Shown in pieces: positions 56,230-64,000 of a stretch of DNA of 64,000 bases (its first letter is position 1; every line of letters starts with the position of its first letter). The notes beneath the pieces were generated by a model. It saw only the letters and a program-made list of their open reading frames with translations. It was not told the origin of the DNA and did not search any database. The position numbers were made by a program, and so were the translations under genes. The DNA comes from Pseudobdellovibrionaceae bacterium (GTDB lineage: Bacteria; Bdellovibrionota; Bdellovibrionia; Bdellovibrionales; Bdellovibrionaceae), in the NCBI GenBank assembly GCA_019637875.1, contig JAHBUW010000011.1:111847-175846 (forward strand). The letters run 5' to 3'.

Positions 56230-57830
56230 AACGCCCACTCCAGAAACAGGTTGAGGTAGTGACCCGTGATCTTCACCGTGTTCGTGCGATCGTGCGAGGA
56301 TTTATAAGCTTGTGAATCTTGACGGTAAGCATATCCGATCAGCCCCGACGCGCGTTCGGTGATACGGTACGAACCGAGCAGTCCCGCCTGATAACTGAGG
56401 CTCGGCGCCACGGGGTTGCCGGTCGGAGTTTTGACGGACATCAGGCTCGCGTAGGCTTGCGCGTTCACCTGGAATCCGAGCTTCGGTGAAAGCGCCCACC
56501 AGTATTCGATGCCGTACTGGGGACCCGCGGCGATGATCTTGTCGATGCGGTCGATACCGTTCAAATCGCGCGCGATGATTTCGGGAAGCTCTTTGTAGAA
56601 GATGCCGCCCTTTTGCCGGAACTCGCCACTGCGACCGATGATGGTGCGGCGAACGGCGCTGAACTCGAGCGACATGAAAGTGGGGTTTTGGCCCGCGACC
56701 GTGAAACCCGAAAGATCCGCGATCCCCAGGAAACCCCAAGGGCTGCGGCCCGAGATCCAACCCGTACCGATACGACCGGTTCCGCCGAAGTTGTTCGGCA
56801 GGTCTACTTGCAGCGGCGCGGAGCCGCCGTTGTCGGCGTTGATTCCCGAGTAGGCCATTCCCGTCACGAGATAACTTGCCACCACGAACCAGCCCGTCGT
56901 GCGAACGATCGACTGGCGGAGCATCGCCGCGTATTCGGCTTCCTCGCTGCGATCGCCGTCGGCGACGTTGAACTGAATCGTAGAGATTTTCGAATTTTTG
57001 CGGAATCCCGCCTGCGAGCGCACGTTCAGGCGGTAGTTTCCACCGGGCCACGAGGGTGCGAAAGCGAACTTGTCGCCGGTGAATTCCTTCTGCGCATCGA
57101 CGTTCTTCCACTTGTTGGTGGTCGCGTCCTTGATCTGCAGCGTGTAGTGCACGCTCTGGGCGTAGGGAACGTTTTGCCACTTGAGCTCGCGGACGAACGG
57201 GTTCGGTGGTTCTTCGAGCTGGGGCCGCTCGAGCATGGGTCCCCAGAGCTCGAGATGGCCTTTGAGCGGAGTTTCCGAAGTCAGGCCTTCGCGGTTTTTG
57301 GCGATCAGGCTCCATTTGTATTCGCGGCCCACGGGAAGTTCGACCTGCAGCGAAGTTTCGGACACTTCGAGCGTCTTAAAGACCTGGCCGTCCGGCCCTT
57401 CGATTTTCAGTTCGTAAGAGTCCGCACCGGGGACGGCACCCCAGCGAAACGGAACATCAGAACGTTCGGGATCTTTCGCGTCAATGCGCAGATGATTTTT
57501 CAAATCGGTCGACTGCGGCGGTTCGAGCATGACGGTCAGCTCGACCGCTTCGGACCAGTCCCCGGGGACCCGGCGGCGATCTTTCGAACGGACACGCATT
57601 TCGTAGAATCCGGGGGACAGTCGTCCCTTCCAGATCGAGTCTTTGGTGTTGTAAACCTCGGGTTTGGAGTTGGCTTTGGGCTTACGCGTGACTTCGACGT
57701 CGTACGTGACCGCGCCTTCGGTGGTTTCCCATTCGAGCGAAACGTCGCGCGCGGGCAGAATGGGCGCGTTTTCGGCGAACGCGGTTCCCGCATACAAGAG
57801 AAGGAAAAAGGTGAAGATCCGGCGTTTCAT
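56226..57830 (-). CDS. Outer-membrane protein: Fn3-like domains plus C-terminal beta-barrel
   Basis: 534 aa with a signal peptide (MKRRIFTFFLLLYAGTAFA). Residues 25-290 are three or so fibronectin-III-like sandwiches (VSLEWETTEGAVTYDVEVTR, VPFRWGAVPGADSYELKIEG, VRELKWQNVPYAQSVHYTLQ). Residues 310-534 form a barrel-like set of strands ending YLNLFLEWAL. FecR-type partners and this protein share the same Fn3-like repeat style, so they probably interact. It lies between FecR and cyclase genes with TGATG and ATGA overlaps. It is a likely surface or outer-membrane sensor component; the precise role is unknown. Confidence 0.82.
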   Translation of the reverse strand: MKRRIFTFFLLLYAGTAFAENAPILPARDVSLEWETTEGAVTYDVEVTRKPKANSKPEVYNTKDSIWKGRLSPGFYEMRVRSKDRRRVPGDWSEAVELTVMLEPPQSTDLKNHLRIDAKDPERSDVPFRWGAVPGADSYELKIEGPDGQVFKTLEVSETSLQVELPVGREYKWSLIAKNREGLTSETPLKGHLELWGPMLERPQLEEPPNPFVRELKWQNVPYAQSVHYTLQIKDATTNKWKNVDAQKEFTGDKFAFAPSWPGGNYRLNVRSQAGFRKNSKISTIQFNVADGDRSEEAEYAAMLRQSIVRTTGWFVVASYLVTGMAYSGINADNGGSAPLQVDLPNNFGGTGRIGTGWISGRSPWGFLGIADLSGFTVAGQNPTFMSLEFSAVRRTIIGRSGEFRQKGGIFYKELPEIIARDLNGIDRIDKIIAAGPQYGIEYWWALSPKLGFQVNAQAYASLMSVKTPTGNPVAPSLSYQAGLLGSYRITERASGLIGYAYRQDSQAYKSSHDRTNTVKITGHYLNLFLEWAL

Positions 57831-59638
57831 CAGTCCACCTGGATCCTTTTCACCTTCGGCGCGGAAAGTCCGCTGCTGTCGGGGACGATGACTTGCCGGG
57901 CTTCGGGCTCGGTGGTCGGGCGACCATACTGGTCGATCGCGCGGATCTCGAGCTCGTAGCGGCCGGGCAGCAGTGCTTCCAAGTGCGCGGAAGACTTTTG
58001 GGACTTCAGCGACGAGATTTCACGTCCCTCGCTGGACTTCAATTTCAGTTCGAAGTTTTTGGTGCCCGCGGGGGCGCGCCACCGCAGGTTCAAGTCACCT
58101 TTGTTATCTGCGCGCAGGTCACCCTTTTCCGGCAAGAAGACCGGGGCGGGGACGGGCGGGATCAAATTCAGATCGAAACCGCGGTTCTCGGATTTCGAAA
58201 GCACGCGTCCGTCGGCGTCGAGAGCTTCGACCGAGGCGATCCAGCGACCGGGTCCCGGCAGTTTGGTGGTGTGCCGTGTTTCTTTCAGATCGAAGTTCAG
58301 TACGTTCGTGCTTTCGGGATTCTGCAAATCCGTTTCGCTGGGCGCCAAACGCAGGCGCCACATTTTGATGTCGGGGTCGGCCGTCGCGTTCCACTTCAGA
58401 TTCGCGGTCGGCTCGACGGGATAGTTCATCGCTTTTTCGATGTCCCAAACGATGTTGATGACCTTGGGCGGTTTCACCCAGATTTCGAATTGCTGCGGCG
58501 GTGCCGAAATCATTTCGCGCTCATCCGGATAGAAACTCGAAACGCGCCAGTGGTATTTACCGCCCGGCAGAATCCGCTCGGCGCTGTTTTGCCCCGTCTT
58601 GAACTTTTCGCTGAAGAGCGTCTTGCGGAAAGACGAGTCGGTCGCGACTTCGAGGGTCGTTTCCGAAACACGGTCCGGAGCCGACCATTGGAAGGTGATG
58701 GCCAGACCTTCGCTTTGGAGCGTGATGAACTCGTTCTGCGCGGGTTGGATGATGGAAGGCGCGGGCAACGCGCCGACTTCCAGACGCTGCACGGGAGTTT
58801 CGCTGATGGTGGTGCCGGCCGCGACGGCGACGACTTTCCAGAAGTGCACGCCGGGTTTCACCACGAAAGCGAGTTCGTCGGCCGCCGTGGGGCGAGCTGC
58901 GTCGATGCGATTCAAGCTTTTGCGCGAAGAACCCATCCACAATTCGAACTTCGCGCCGGGCGCATCGCCTTCCCACTGAAAGCGCTGGGCCGAGGGATTT
59001 TGCGCCGAGACGAAAACGGGAGCATCCGCCCGCGGCGCGAGCGCTTTGAGGAGCGGCGTGTTTTCACCACCGAGCGAGCTCACGTCGCCGGACTTCAGGT
59101 TTTGTTTCACGCCGTCCTGTTCGACCGTCGCCGATCCCTTCAAGACCTGAACGTCGAGGGATTTGCCTTCGGTTTTCGAGAGCGAGACGGTCGCCTTGGA
59201 CAGATCGACGGCGCCCTGGTCGGATTTCAACGTCAGCTTTTCGTCGCCGCCCGGGCCGTCACCCTGCGCGACGAAGACGCTACCATCCAGCAGCTCGAGG
59301 TTGATGTTGTCCGCGTCTTTCGAGATCACGATCAACGATTCGGGTTCGATGTCGAGCGTGCGTCCGTTGCCTTTGAACTGCAGCTTCGCTTGGCCGAGAC
59401 GCGCGGTGCGGATCGCTTCGCCGGGATAGACGGGATCCGCGTTTTCGAGCTCCTGCCAGATGGTGCGTTTGATGGGACGACGTTCGACTTCGTTGTCGAC
59501 GCGAACGACGAAGGCCACGGGCTCGCGATCACCCGCGAGTGATTTCGGAGCGGTGGCTTCGTAAATGTAAATCGTGGCGCCGTAACAAAGCAGCGAGCTG
59601 ATCACCGCAATACTTAAGCGCAGCCAAAATCGTTTCAT
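57830..59638 (-). CDS. FecR-domain membrane-anchored protein with Fn3-like repeats
   Basis: 602 aa. One N-terminal membrane helix (LRLSIAVISSLLCYGATIYIY), then a FecR domain (about residues 40-195): ENADPVYPGEAIRTARLGQA, LQFKGNGRTLDIEPESLIVI, LELLDGSVFVAQGDG, KLTLKSDQGAVDLSKATVSL. Four or more Fn3-like repeats follow (FQWEGDAPGAKFELWMGSSR, ITFQWSAPDRVSETTLEVAT, NLKWNATADPDIKMWRLRLA, NLRWRAPAGTKNFELKLKSS). FecR domains pass envelope signals to cytoplasmic partners, classically an anti-sigma factor; here the partner is probably the cyclase encoded in the same operon. First gene of the operon. Confidence 0.88.
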   Translation of the reverse strand: MKRFWLRLSIAVISSLLCYGATIYIYEATAPKSLAGDREPVAFVVRVDNEVERRPIKRTIWQELENADPVYPGEAIRTARLGQAKLQFKGNGRTLDIEPESLIVISKDADNINLELLDGSVFVAQGDGPGGDEKLTLKSDQGAVDLSKATVSLSKTEGKSLDVQVLKGSATVEQDGVKQNLKSGDVSSLGGENTPLLKALAPRADAPVFVSAQNPSAQRFQWEGDAPGAKFELWMGSSRKSLNRIDAARPTAADELAFVVKPGVHFWKVVAVAAGTTISETPVQRLEVGALPAPSIIQPAQNEFITLQSEGLAITFQWSAPDRVSETTLEVATDSSFRKTLFSEKFKTGQNSAERILPGGKYHWRVSSFYPDEREMISAPPQQFEIWVKPPKVINIVWDIEKAMNYPVEPTANLKWNATADPDIKMWRLRLAPSETDLQNPESTNVLNFDLKETRHTTKLPGPGRWIASVEALDADGRVLSKSENRGFDLNLIPPVPAPVFLPEKGDLRADNKGDLNLRWRAPAGTKNFELKLKSSEGREISSLKSQKSSAHLEALLPGRYELEIRAIDQYGRPTTEPEARQVIVPDSSGLSAPKVKRIQVD

Positions 59639-59709
59639 CCCCTTGAAAGATCGGCGGAAAACGCTGTCTTCTTGATCATTTCGAAGATTCGGATTAGTCT
59701 TTCGGACCT

Positions 59710-60213
59710 ATGTCCAACGAGACTTCCGACCAGAAACCGCGCGAGCGGAAAAACTACATCACGCCGACCGGCTTTCAGCGTCTGAAGGACGAGTTTCAAC
59801 ATCTGATGCAGGTCGAACGTCCAAAGCTCGTCGAGACCGTGGCCTGGGCCGCCTCCAACGGCGATCGCAGCGAAAACGCCGATTACATCTACGGAAAACG
59901 GCGCCTGCGCGAAATCGATTCGCGACTGCGTTTTTTGACCGGGCGCCTGGAAGCCGCGGTGGTCGTCGACCCCGCGACCCTGTCGGGCCACAAGGTGGTG
60001 TTCGGCTCCACGGTCACCCTGGAAACCGAGGACGGGGAAACGCTGAAGTACCAGATCGTCGGCGAAGACGAGTTCGACGCGAAAACGGGCCGGATCTCTT
60101 GGCGGTCGCCGGTCGCGACGGCCCTTTTGGGGAAAAGCGTGGGCGACGAAGTCATGCTGAAGAAACCGTCGGGCGATGAAACGGTCGAGATCGTCGACCT
60201 CGAATTCATCTGA
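59710..60213 (+). CDS. greB: Transcription elongation factor GreB
   Basis: 167 aa. N-terminal coiled coil with the GreB-type sequence NYITPTGFQRLKDEFQHLMQ, VERPKLVETVAWAASNGDRS and ENADYIYGKRRLREIDSRLR (acidic tip residues retained), followed by the FKBP-like C-terminal domain (FGSTVTLETEDGETLKYQIV ... LLGKSVGDEVMLKKPSGDET). The basic patch typical of GreB as opposed to GreA is present (YGKRRLREIDSRLRFLTGRL). It rescues backtracked RNA polymerase by stimulating transcript cleavage. No strong ribosome site; divergent from the FecR operon. Confidence 0.95.
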   Translation: MSNETSDQKPRERKNYITPTGFQRLKDEFQHLMQVERPKLVETVAWAASNGDRSENADYIYGKRRLREIDSRLRFLTGRLEAAVVVDPATLSGHKVVFGSTVTLETEDGETLKYQIVGEDEFDAKTGRISWRSPVATALLGKSVGDEVMLKKPSGDETVEIVDLEFI

Positions 60214-60318
60214 ACAAATTTCTAGCTGCCGAACGAAACCCCTCGACAAAATCCAAGCCTCCAGCGAAGTTCCGCCGACGTTAAGATTTCATACGCCGTG
60301 GGGCGGGAGGGGGTTCTG

Positions 60319-60774
60319 GTGAAGTCGTTCGTTGTTGGTTTTGTTTTGTGCACCGTCTTCGCGAGCGTCTCCGCGCAGGCCGTTTACCCGGAAGATTTTA
60401 AAGGCTTCGCGCATGAGGCCACGGTCACCGACGATCGTGATCTCGTGAAAGCCAATCGTGACCGCCGCACCGTTCGTTTCTTGCGCGCGGCCAATCTGAC
60501 CGTCACGAAGCTGATGCCCGACGATACCCAAGGCAGTCGCCACCAGCGCTTCTACGCGAAGCTCAGCGATGCCTCGGAAGTCTACATCGTTTACTCGCTG
60601 GAGTACGGCCGGGTGCGCGTTCCCGTCACGGTCGGAAGCCGTATCGGCGTCGGCGGGGAGTACCGCTGGACGAAGTTTGGTGGCCTTTTGCATTGGGTGC
60701 ACGAGGATCATCGAGATCAGCGGCCCGACGGCTACGTCGAAGTCCGGGGCGTGCGTTACGGCAAAGACCGGTAA
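60319..60774 (+). CDS. DUF3465-family secreted protein
   Basis: 151 aa from GTG 60319, which follows GGAGGGGG at good spacing. Signal peptide (MKSFVVGFVLCTVFASVSAQA). The C-terminal 90 residues match DUF3465: LMPDDTQGSRHQRFYAKLSD, then VYIVYSLEYGRVRVPVTVGS, IGVGGEYRWTKFGGLLHWVH and the GYVEVRGVRYG end. The family's conserved HQR, GGxxHW and H residues are visible. The fold is OB-like; biochemical function is unknown. It starts about 100 bp after greB. Confidence 0.85.
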   Translation: MKSFVVGFVLCTVFASVSAQAVYPEDFKGFAHEATVTDDRDLVKANRDRRTVRFLRAANLTVTKLMPDDTQGSRHQRFYAKLSDASEVYIVYSLEYGRVRVPVTVGSRIGVGGEYRWTKFGGLLHWVHEDHRDQRPDGYVEVRGVRYGKDR

Positions 60775-60811
60775 AACCCAAGGCTGCGCGGCGCGTTTCC
60801 ATTAAGAAATC

Positions 60812-60835
60812 TTGGGGCACCCATCAGTGCCCCAA
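60812..60835. other. Hairpin without T-run
   Basis: TTGGGGCAC-CCATCA-GTGCCCCAA, a perfect 9-bp stem 37 bp after the DUF3465 gene. There is no T tract, so it may be an mRNA 3' stabiliser or a binding site rather than a terminator. Confidence 0.5.
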
Positions 60836-60998
60836 ATGTCCCGTCTGAAAAATTTATGAAATGGCTCCGAAATGGGTGGCCCAAGCCCAACGGCGTTGAC
60901 TGAAAACCGCCGGACTGTTGGATTCCGCCGCAGCAAAACACCCTCAATATGACACGTACCGCGGGATCGCGGGCGCGTCCCCAAAGAAAGGTCTCTCG

Positions 60999-61478
60999 AT
61001 GAAAACTCTCGTTTTCGCAGTAGCGTCTCTGTTGGCTTCGGCAGCAATGGCTTTCCCGGCTGTTAAAGACAAGTCGGTCTTCAATGGTATCTACGCTGGT
61101 GCGGCTGGCGGTCAGATCGAATTCGTCCAAACTCTGGAACTGACAAAGTTCGACTCGGCTTCGAACAAGTACACTCTGGCGAACACTTTCGCGCTCCCGA
61201 ACGGTCAAGTTCAGGCGCAAGAAGTTGAAGTCGATGCGGCTCAACTGATGACTAAAGAAAAAGTGGCTGAGATCCTCGCTCAGTGTGAAGCGGCTGGCGC
61301 GACTTTGGGTGAAACCACTGTTCCCGCGGGCACTTTCAAGACTTGCCAAGTCCCCACTCAAAACGGTGGCACCGTGTGGGTTGCGGAAGTTCCGTTCGGT
61401 TTCGTGAAAGAGATCTACTTCGACCAAGACATGAACCGCATCGAAGTCGAACTCGCTTCGACCGTTTCGGGTCAGTAA
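60999..61478 (+). CDS. Small secreted protein of unknown function, probably abundant
   Basis: 159 aa from ATG 60999 (AAAGG 8 nt upstream). Signal peptide (MKTLVFAVASLLASAAMAFP). The mature part has two Cys (ILAQCEAAGATLG and FKTCQVPTQNG) and strand-rich sequence (QIEFVQTLELTKFDSASNKY, GGTVWVAEVPFGFVKEIYF). Codon usage (GCT, GGT, AAA, ACT) is closer to that of rpsA than to most neighbours, suggesting high expression. It is followed by a REP-like element, a 12-bp hairpin and a terminator. No family name. Confidence 0.75.
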   Translation: MKTLVFAVASLLASAAMAFPAVKDKSVFNGIYAGAAGGQIEFVQTLELTKFDSASNKYTLANTFALPNGQVQAQEVEVDAAQLMTKEKVAEILAQCEAAGATLGETTVPAGTFKTCQVPTQNGGTVWVAEVPFGFVKEIYFDQDMNRIEVELASTVSGQ

Positions 61479-61489
61479 TCGTCCCAAGG

Positions 61490-61514
61490 CACGTCACGGC
61501 TCTGCCGTTGACGG
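61490..61514. repeat. REP-like hairpin, copy 8
   Basis: CACGTCACGGCTCTGCCGTT... is a reverse-strand copy (one change from copy 1) directly after the secreted protein gene. Confidence 0.65.
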
Positions 61515-61518
61515 ATGC

Positions 61519-61547
61519 GTTCACCGCTTCGTGATGAAGCGGTGAAC
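61519..61547. other. Perfect 12-bp hairpin related to the REP-like family
   Basis: GTTCACCGCTTC-GTGAT-GAAGCGGTGAAC. The arm (GAAGCGGTGA) is shared with the REP-like variant at 21557-21580. No T-run follows directly. Confidence 0.6.
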
Positions 61548-61552
61548 TTCAG

Positions 61553-61584
61553 AACCCGGCGCCCGCAAAGGCCCGGGTTTTTTC
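61553..61584 (+). terminator. Intrinsic terminator
   Basis: AACCCGG pairs with CCGGGTT over a GC-rich loop, followed by a T run and CGTTTT. Confidence 0.8.
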
Positions 61585-61678
61585 GTTTTGAGACTCATTT
61601 TGAAACGATGAAGTCTCCGACATTCGGAGTGAAAATCTCAGTCGGCGCCGGAGGAGAACCTCGGCTATCCTGATCTAC

Positions 61679-62404
61679 GTGAAACCCGTCTTCGCGCGCG
61701 TCGCACTCCTATCGGCATTGACCCTGCTCGGTTTTCAGAACTGCGGGCAGAACTACGACGTCGCGAGCTCCGATGCGGCTTCGGCCGTGACTCCCGAAGA
61801 TATCGAGGCCGCGTGCCGCGCGCAGACCCCGAAAGCCTACACGCTGAACGTTCAATTCGACGACCCCGGCGATTGCGGTTGGGGCGCCGGCCGAAACTTG
61901 CCATTGACCCCGATGGGCGAAGGTTACGTGAGCGCGCACCGTGAGCAGGTGGTCATCGCGGATCTTCCGACGAACGCGAAAGTTTGCGGACTGAAATTCC
62001 GGATGGACTCGCAGTACATGCGTTACGATGACCAGATGCTATTGCATTTGAACGGTCGGGTTTTCGCGGCGACTTACGCCCCGATGGTGGCGATGCTCGA
62101 CGTGGATGATGGACTGCGGGTTTACGACTGGGAAAAACTGCGTGGTCGCGCCGCCGATCCTCGTGGTTACGACGTGTATTGTTTGGGCGCGCGCGAAGGA
62201 CTTTCGAGCTGTCGTATTCCCCGGAGCGAATCGACGGGGCAATTGGAGCTGTCGTTGGATCAGTCCTTAATGTATCGCCTTTCGGCGGCCCGTTCTGCCG
62301 GAACCCCCGTGCAGTTGGGGCTGGTCACGACGGGTGACAACGATGCCAACGACTGCCGTCATTCGACACTGCGGTTCGCTCTCGATTTCACTTACGTGGA
62401 TTAG
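61679..62404 (+). CDS. Lipoprotein of unknown function
   Basis: 241 aa from GTG 61679. Signal sequence and lipobox read ALTLLGFQNC, a form I associate with lipoproteins of Bdellovibrio-type bacteria. The mature chain has several Cys (ACRAQTPKAY, DPGDCGWGAG, KVCGLKFRMD, VYCLGAREGLSSCRI, NDCRHSTLRF), probably forming disulfides, and many strands (YTLNVQFDD, MLLHLNGRVFAATYAP). No named domain. The ribosome site is weak and the start could be further inside. It overlaps the stop of the leftward receiver gene by 4 bp. Confidence 0.75.
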   Translation: MKPVFARVALLSALTLLGFQNCGQNYDVASSDAASAVTPEDIEAACRAQTPKAYTLNVQFDDPGDCGWGAGRNLPLTPMGEGYVSAHREQVVIADLPTNAKVCGLKFRMDSQYMRYDDQMLLHLNGRVFAATYAPMVAMLDVDDGLRVYDWEKLRGRAADPRGYDVYCLGAREGLSSCRIPRSESTGQLELSLDQSLMYRLSAARSAGTPVQLGLVTTGDNDANDCRHSTLRFALDFTYVD

Positions 62405-62817
62405 TTTGCTTTCTTCAAAGGGACGAGGGCCAGCGCCTGCTCGACGGCTTTCGATAGCACCTCGAGATCAAGGGGCTTCGTCAGGAAAATCGTGACGCCC
62501 AATTGACAGGCCAAATACTCGATCACTTCCGAATATCCTGACATCAGAATCACGGGCGTGCGCGCGTCGGCCGGTTGGGCGCGATTGATCCAATTCAAAA
62601 GATCGCGCGCTGAACCGTTTGGCATACGCACGTCCGAAATGATCACGTCGACTTTTTCTTTGCGTAGGAGTTCGATGGCCGAAACGGCCCCATCCGCTTC
62701 GAGAGGGACGTAGCCGCGTGACGAAAGTGCCTTGACGAGCGTGGTGCGCAGGTCGGCCTCGTCGTCGACGATCAAAATGCGGTAGGCGTGCGGATTGCCC
62801 TTGGATGACCCAGTCAT
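62401..62817 (-). CDS. Stand-alone response regulator receiver protein
   Basis: 138 aa with one receiver domain: acidic pocket ILIVDDEADLRT, phosphoacceptor Asp in VIISDVRMPNGSARDLL, Ser switch ILMSGYSEV and the Lys in IFLTKPLDLE. No output domain. Similar in form to the stand-alone receiver at 11805-12182, with the same DVRMP core, but the two are not close enough to be a recent duplication. No sensor kinase is adjacent. It overlaps the neighbouring lipoprotein gene tail to tail by 4 bp. Confidence 0.9.
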   Translation of the reverse strand: MTGSSKGNPHAYRILIVDDEADLRTTLVKALSSRGYVPLEADGAVSAIELLRKEKVDVIISDVRMPNGSARDLLNWINRAQPADARTPVILMSGYSEVIEYLACQLGVTIFLTKPLDLEVLSKAVEQALALVPLKKAN

Positions 62818-62933
62818 TCATTCTTCATATCGGCCCGGGGCCGTTTTCGATCAGGTCCAGGAATCGCGGAAGCTACCGATTTCACGGGAGCTTCACGGTT
62901 ACACCTGGACTTTATGGTTAGCCTGGACCGACG

Positions 62934-64000
62934 TCAGGACATCGGGATTTTCTCGTCCGACCAGCGGTACGGAGTGATTCCGGGGGGTAGCATGAAGAAA
63001 CCGGTATTGAACATCAGGTTCATCGTCTTGGCTTTGGTCTGGCGTAGGTCCCGGCCTTTGGGCGCGCCGTTGTCGACGATCAAAAGTCCGTCCAGTCCCG
63101 CCGCCGCGTAAGTGTGGCTGGGCGAAAGTCCAAGGGTGTGAAACATGATCGCGCCGACGGGGGCGCGAAATTCGTGCGCCGAGTACGGAACCCAGCCCGC
63201 TTTGAAGAGCGCTTTCGACAATCCGGTGACCGAGGCGGTCTCTTTCCAGATCAGGTTGTTCTTATTCTTGTCGTTGAAATCGACGGTCAGGTCGTAACCG
63301 GCGCGCGCGTAGGCTTGGCGAATCACTTCCGACATGAATTCCGCGCAGGGCACATTGCCGAAGCCGTGGCGTTTGGCCGTGCCTTCCGTCGCGATCGTCC
63401 AGGCGCCGGATTTCGCGATATCACCGCTCGCCTCGAACTTTTTCGACTGTTCGATCGCTTGGGCCGAGGCCATAAACATCAATTCCGATTCTTGCAGACC
63501 CCGGTTGCGGTCCACGGCGCGCTGGATTTCGCGGAAGATCTTCTGCGATTTCGTCAGATCGCCCGCCGAAATTTTGTCTTTCGTGATGGGTTGATTCAAC
63601 CGCGCGCCGAAACGTTCCTGCAGACGTTTGGAATAGTCGCGGCGGGGGCGTCCGACCGAGTCGTAAAGACCGCCCGGAGTGACGCGCGTGCGGATTTTGT
63701 CGAGCTGCGACTCGTCCCGGTCTTGGGGGTAGGGACCGTTTTCGAGGGCTTGCACGACGGTTTCTTTGCGGGGTAGGACGGGGATTTGTTCGGGCCCCTT
63801 GGGCGTGACATTCGTGTCACGTTTCGGGGAAGGTTCGGTCGTCGGCTTGGGGGTTTCGGTCCGGTCAAAGACCGTCGGGTCGATATCGCCGCCGGGAAGC
63901 GCGATCGCCTCGGCATCGGTCATTTGAAATGAGTTTTGGCGGGGGCCGCAGGCGACGAGCGAGGTCAGGAGCAAACCCATCACGACCGAGACTGTCCACT
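62934..64000 (-). CDS. NlpC/P60-like lipoprotein, 5' end outside window
   Basis: At least 350 codons. The frame stays open to the window edge; a hydrophobic stretch running into the lipobox (VVMGLLLTSLVAC) suggests that the signal peptide starts beyond base 64000, though GTG 63983 or ATG 63980 could be used. A Pro/Thr-rich region to about residue 75 precedes a helical part. A hydrolase-like end follows, with a possible nucleophile Cys in NVPCAEFMSEVIRQAYARAG and a His in PVGAIMFHTLGLSPSHTYAA, the order seen in NlpC/P60 and CHAP enzymes. Cell-wall peptide hydrolysis is plausible but inferred. Confidence 0.65.
   Translation of the reverse strand, partial: WTVSVVMGLLLTSLVACGPRQNSFQMTDAEAIALPGGDIDPTVFDRTETPKPTTEPSPKRDTNVTPKGPEQIPVLPRKETVVQALENGPYPQDRDESQLDKIRTRVTPGGLYDSVGRPRRDYSKRLQERFGARLNQPITKDKISAGDLTKSQKIFREIQRAVDRNRGLQESELMFMASAQAIEQSKKFEASGDIAKSGAWTIATEGTAKRHGFGNVPCAEFMSEVIRQAYARAGYDLTVDFNDKNKNNLIWKETASVTGLSKALFKAGWVPYSAHEFRAPVGAIMFHTLGLSPSHTYAAAGLDGLLIVDNGAPKGRDLRQTKAKTMNLMFNTGFFMLPPGITPYRWSDEKIPMS

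Noticed and set aside
57893..59542. 549-codon open frame antisense to the FecR gene
   Set aside because: Arg/Gln/Asp-rich shadow typical of high-GC coding DNA, with no domain or start signal.
60812..60835. Intrinsic terminator
   Set aside because: Perfect stem but no T tract; listed only as a hairpin.

Overview
The window is high-GC, gene-dense bacterial chromosome. It looks like a member of the Bdellovibrionota (Bdellovibrio-like predatory bacteria), which is an inference from gene content. Supporting points are the many signal-peptide and lipoprotein genes for peptidases and wall-active enzymes, a LLGFQNC-type lipoprotein start, an HNH endonuclease of a type I associate with Bdellovibrio, short unique secreted proteins, and a FecR / outer-membrane barrel / adenylate cyclase operon. 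No rRNA, tRNA, CRISPR or prophage genes were seen.

Layout. 1-5.8 kb: a truncated sterol-desaturase-family gene, two secreted proteins, a TetR regulator with a palindromic operator-like site over its stop codon, a TonB-receptor remnant, a Bcr/CflA efflux pump, a CobB-type sirtuin and a CNNM/CorC membrane protein. 5.9-12.5 kb: envelope and secreted proteins, including a four-repeat Cys-rich protein, a transglycosylase-like protein, a beta-helix protein, a stand-alone receiver and a broken L,D-transpeptidase. 12.7-21.5 kb: rpsA, a GNAT protein, secreted proteins and an sppA-HIT-rhomboid operon, with two small non-autonomous inverted-repeat elements. 21.5-32 kb: L,D-transpeptidase, FliL-like protein, an M16 peptidase pair, LysR regulator, DUF2799-like lipoprotein, trypsin-like protease and M23 peptidase. 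32-38 kb: nrdR-nusB-orf-ppsR operon, an RNA m5C methyltransferase, a second methyltransferase and an SMP-30-like lipoprotein. 38-42 kb: papain-like protease, a 924-bp array of 69 short repeat cores, and an HNH endonuclease. 42-54 kb: secreted proteins, fatty acid desaturase, lgt, hisS, a DUF3299-ABC-FtsX export module, nitroreductase and alpha/beta hydrolase. 54-64 kb: adenylate cyclase / barrel / FecR operon, greB, DUF3465 protein, secreted proteins, a second stand-alone receiver and an NlpC/P60-like lipoprotein cut by the window end.

How the parts relate. Much of the window serves the envelope: peptidoglycan remodelling (M23, L,D-transpeptidase, transglycosylase-like, NlpC-like), lipoprotein maturation and export (Lgt, SppA, LolCDE-like ABC), lipid metabolism (desaturases, MlaC-like) and secreted proteolysis. 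Housekeeping genes (rpsA, hisS, nusB, nrdR, greB) are scattered among them. Intergenic DNA is rich in repeats: two miniature elements whose insertion events can be reconstructed to the base, a 17-bp palindrome recurring beside gene 3' ends, a REP-like hairpin family beside terminators, two places where a gene's last codons are tandemly copied downstream, and the large short-period array beside the HNH gene. The repeats are the least ordinary part of the window.
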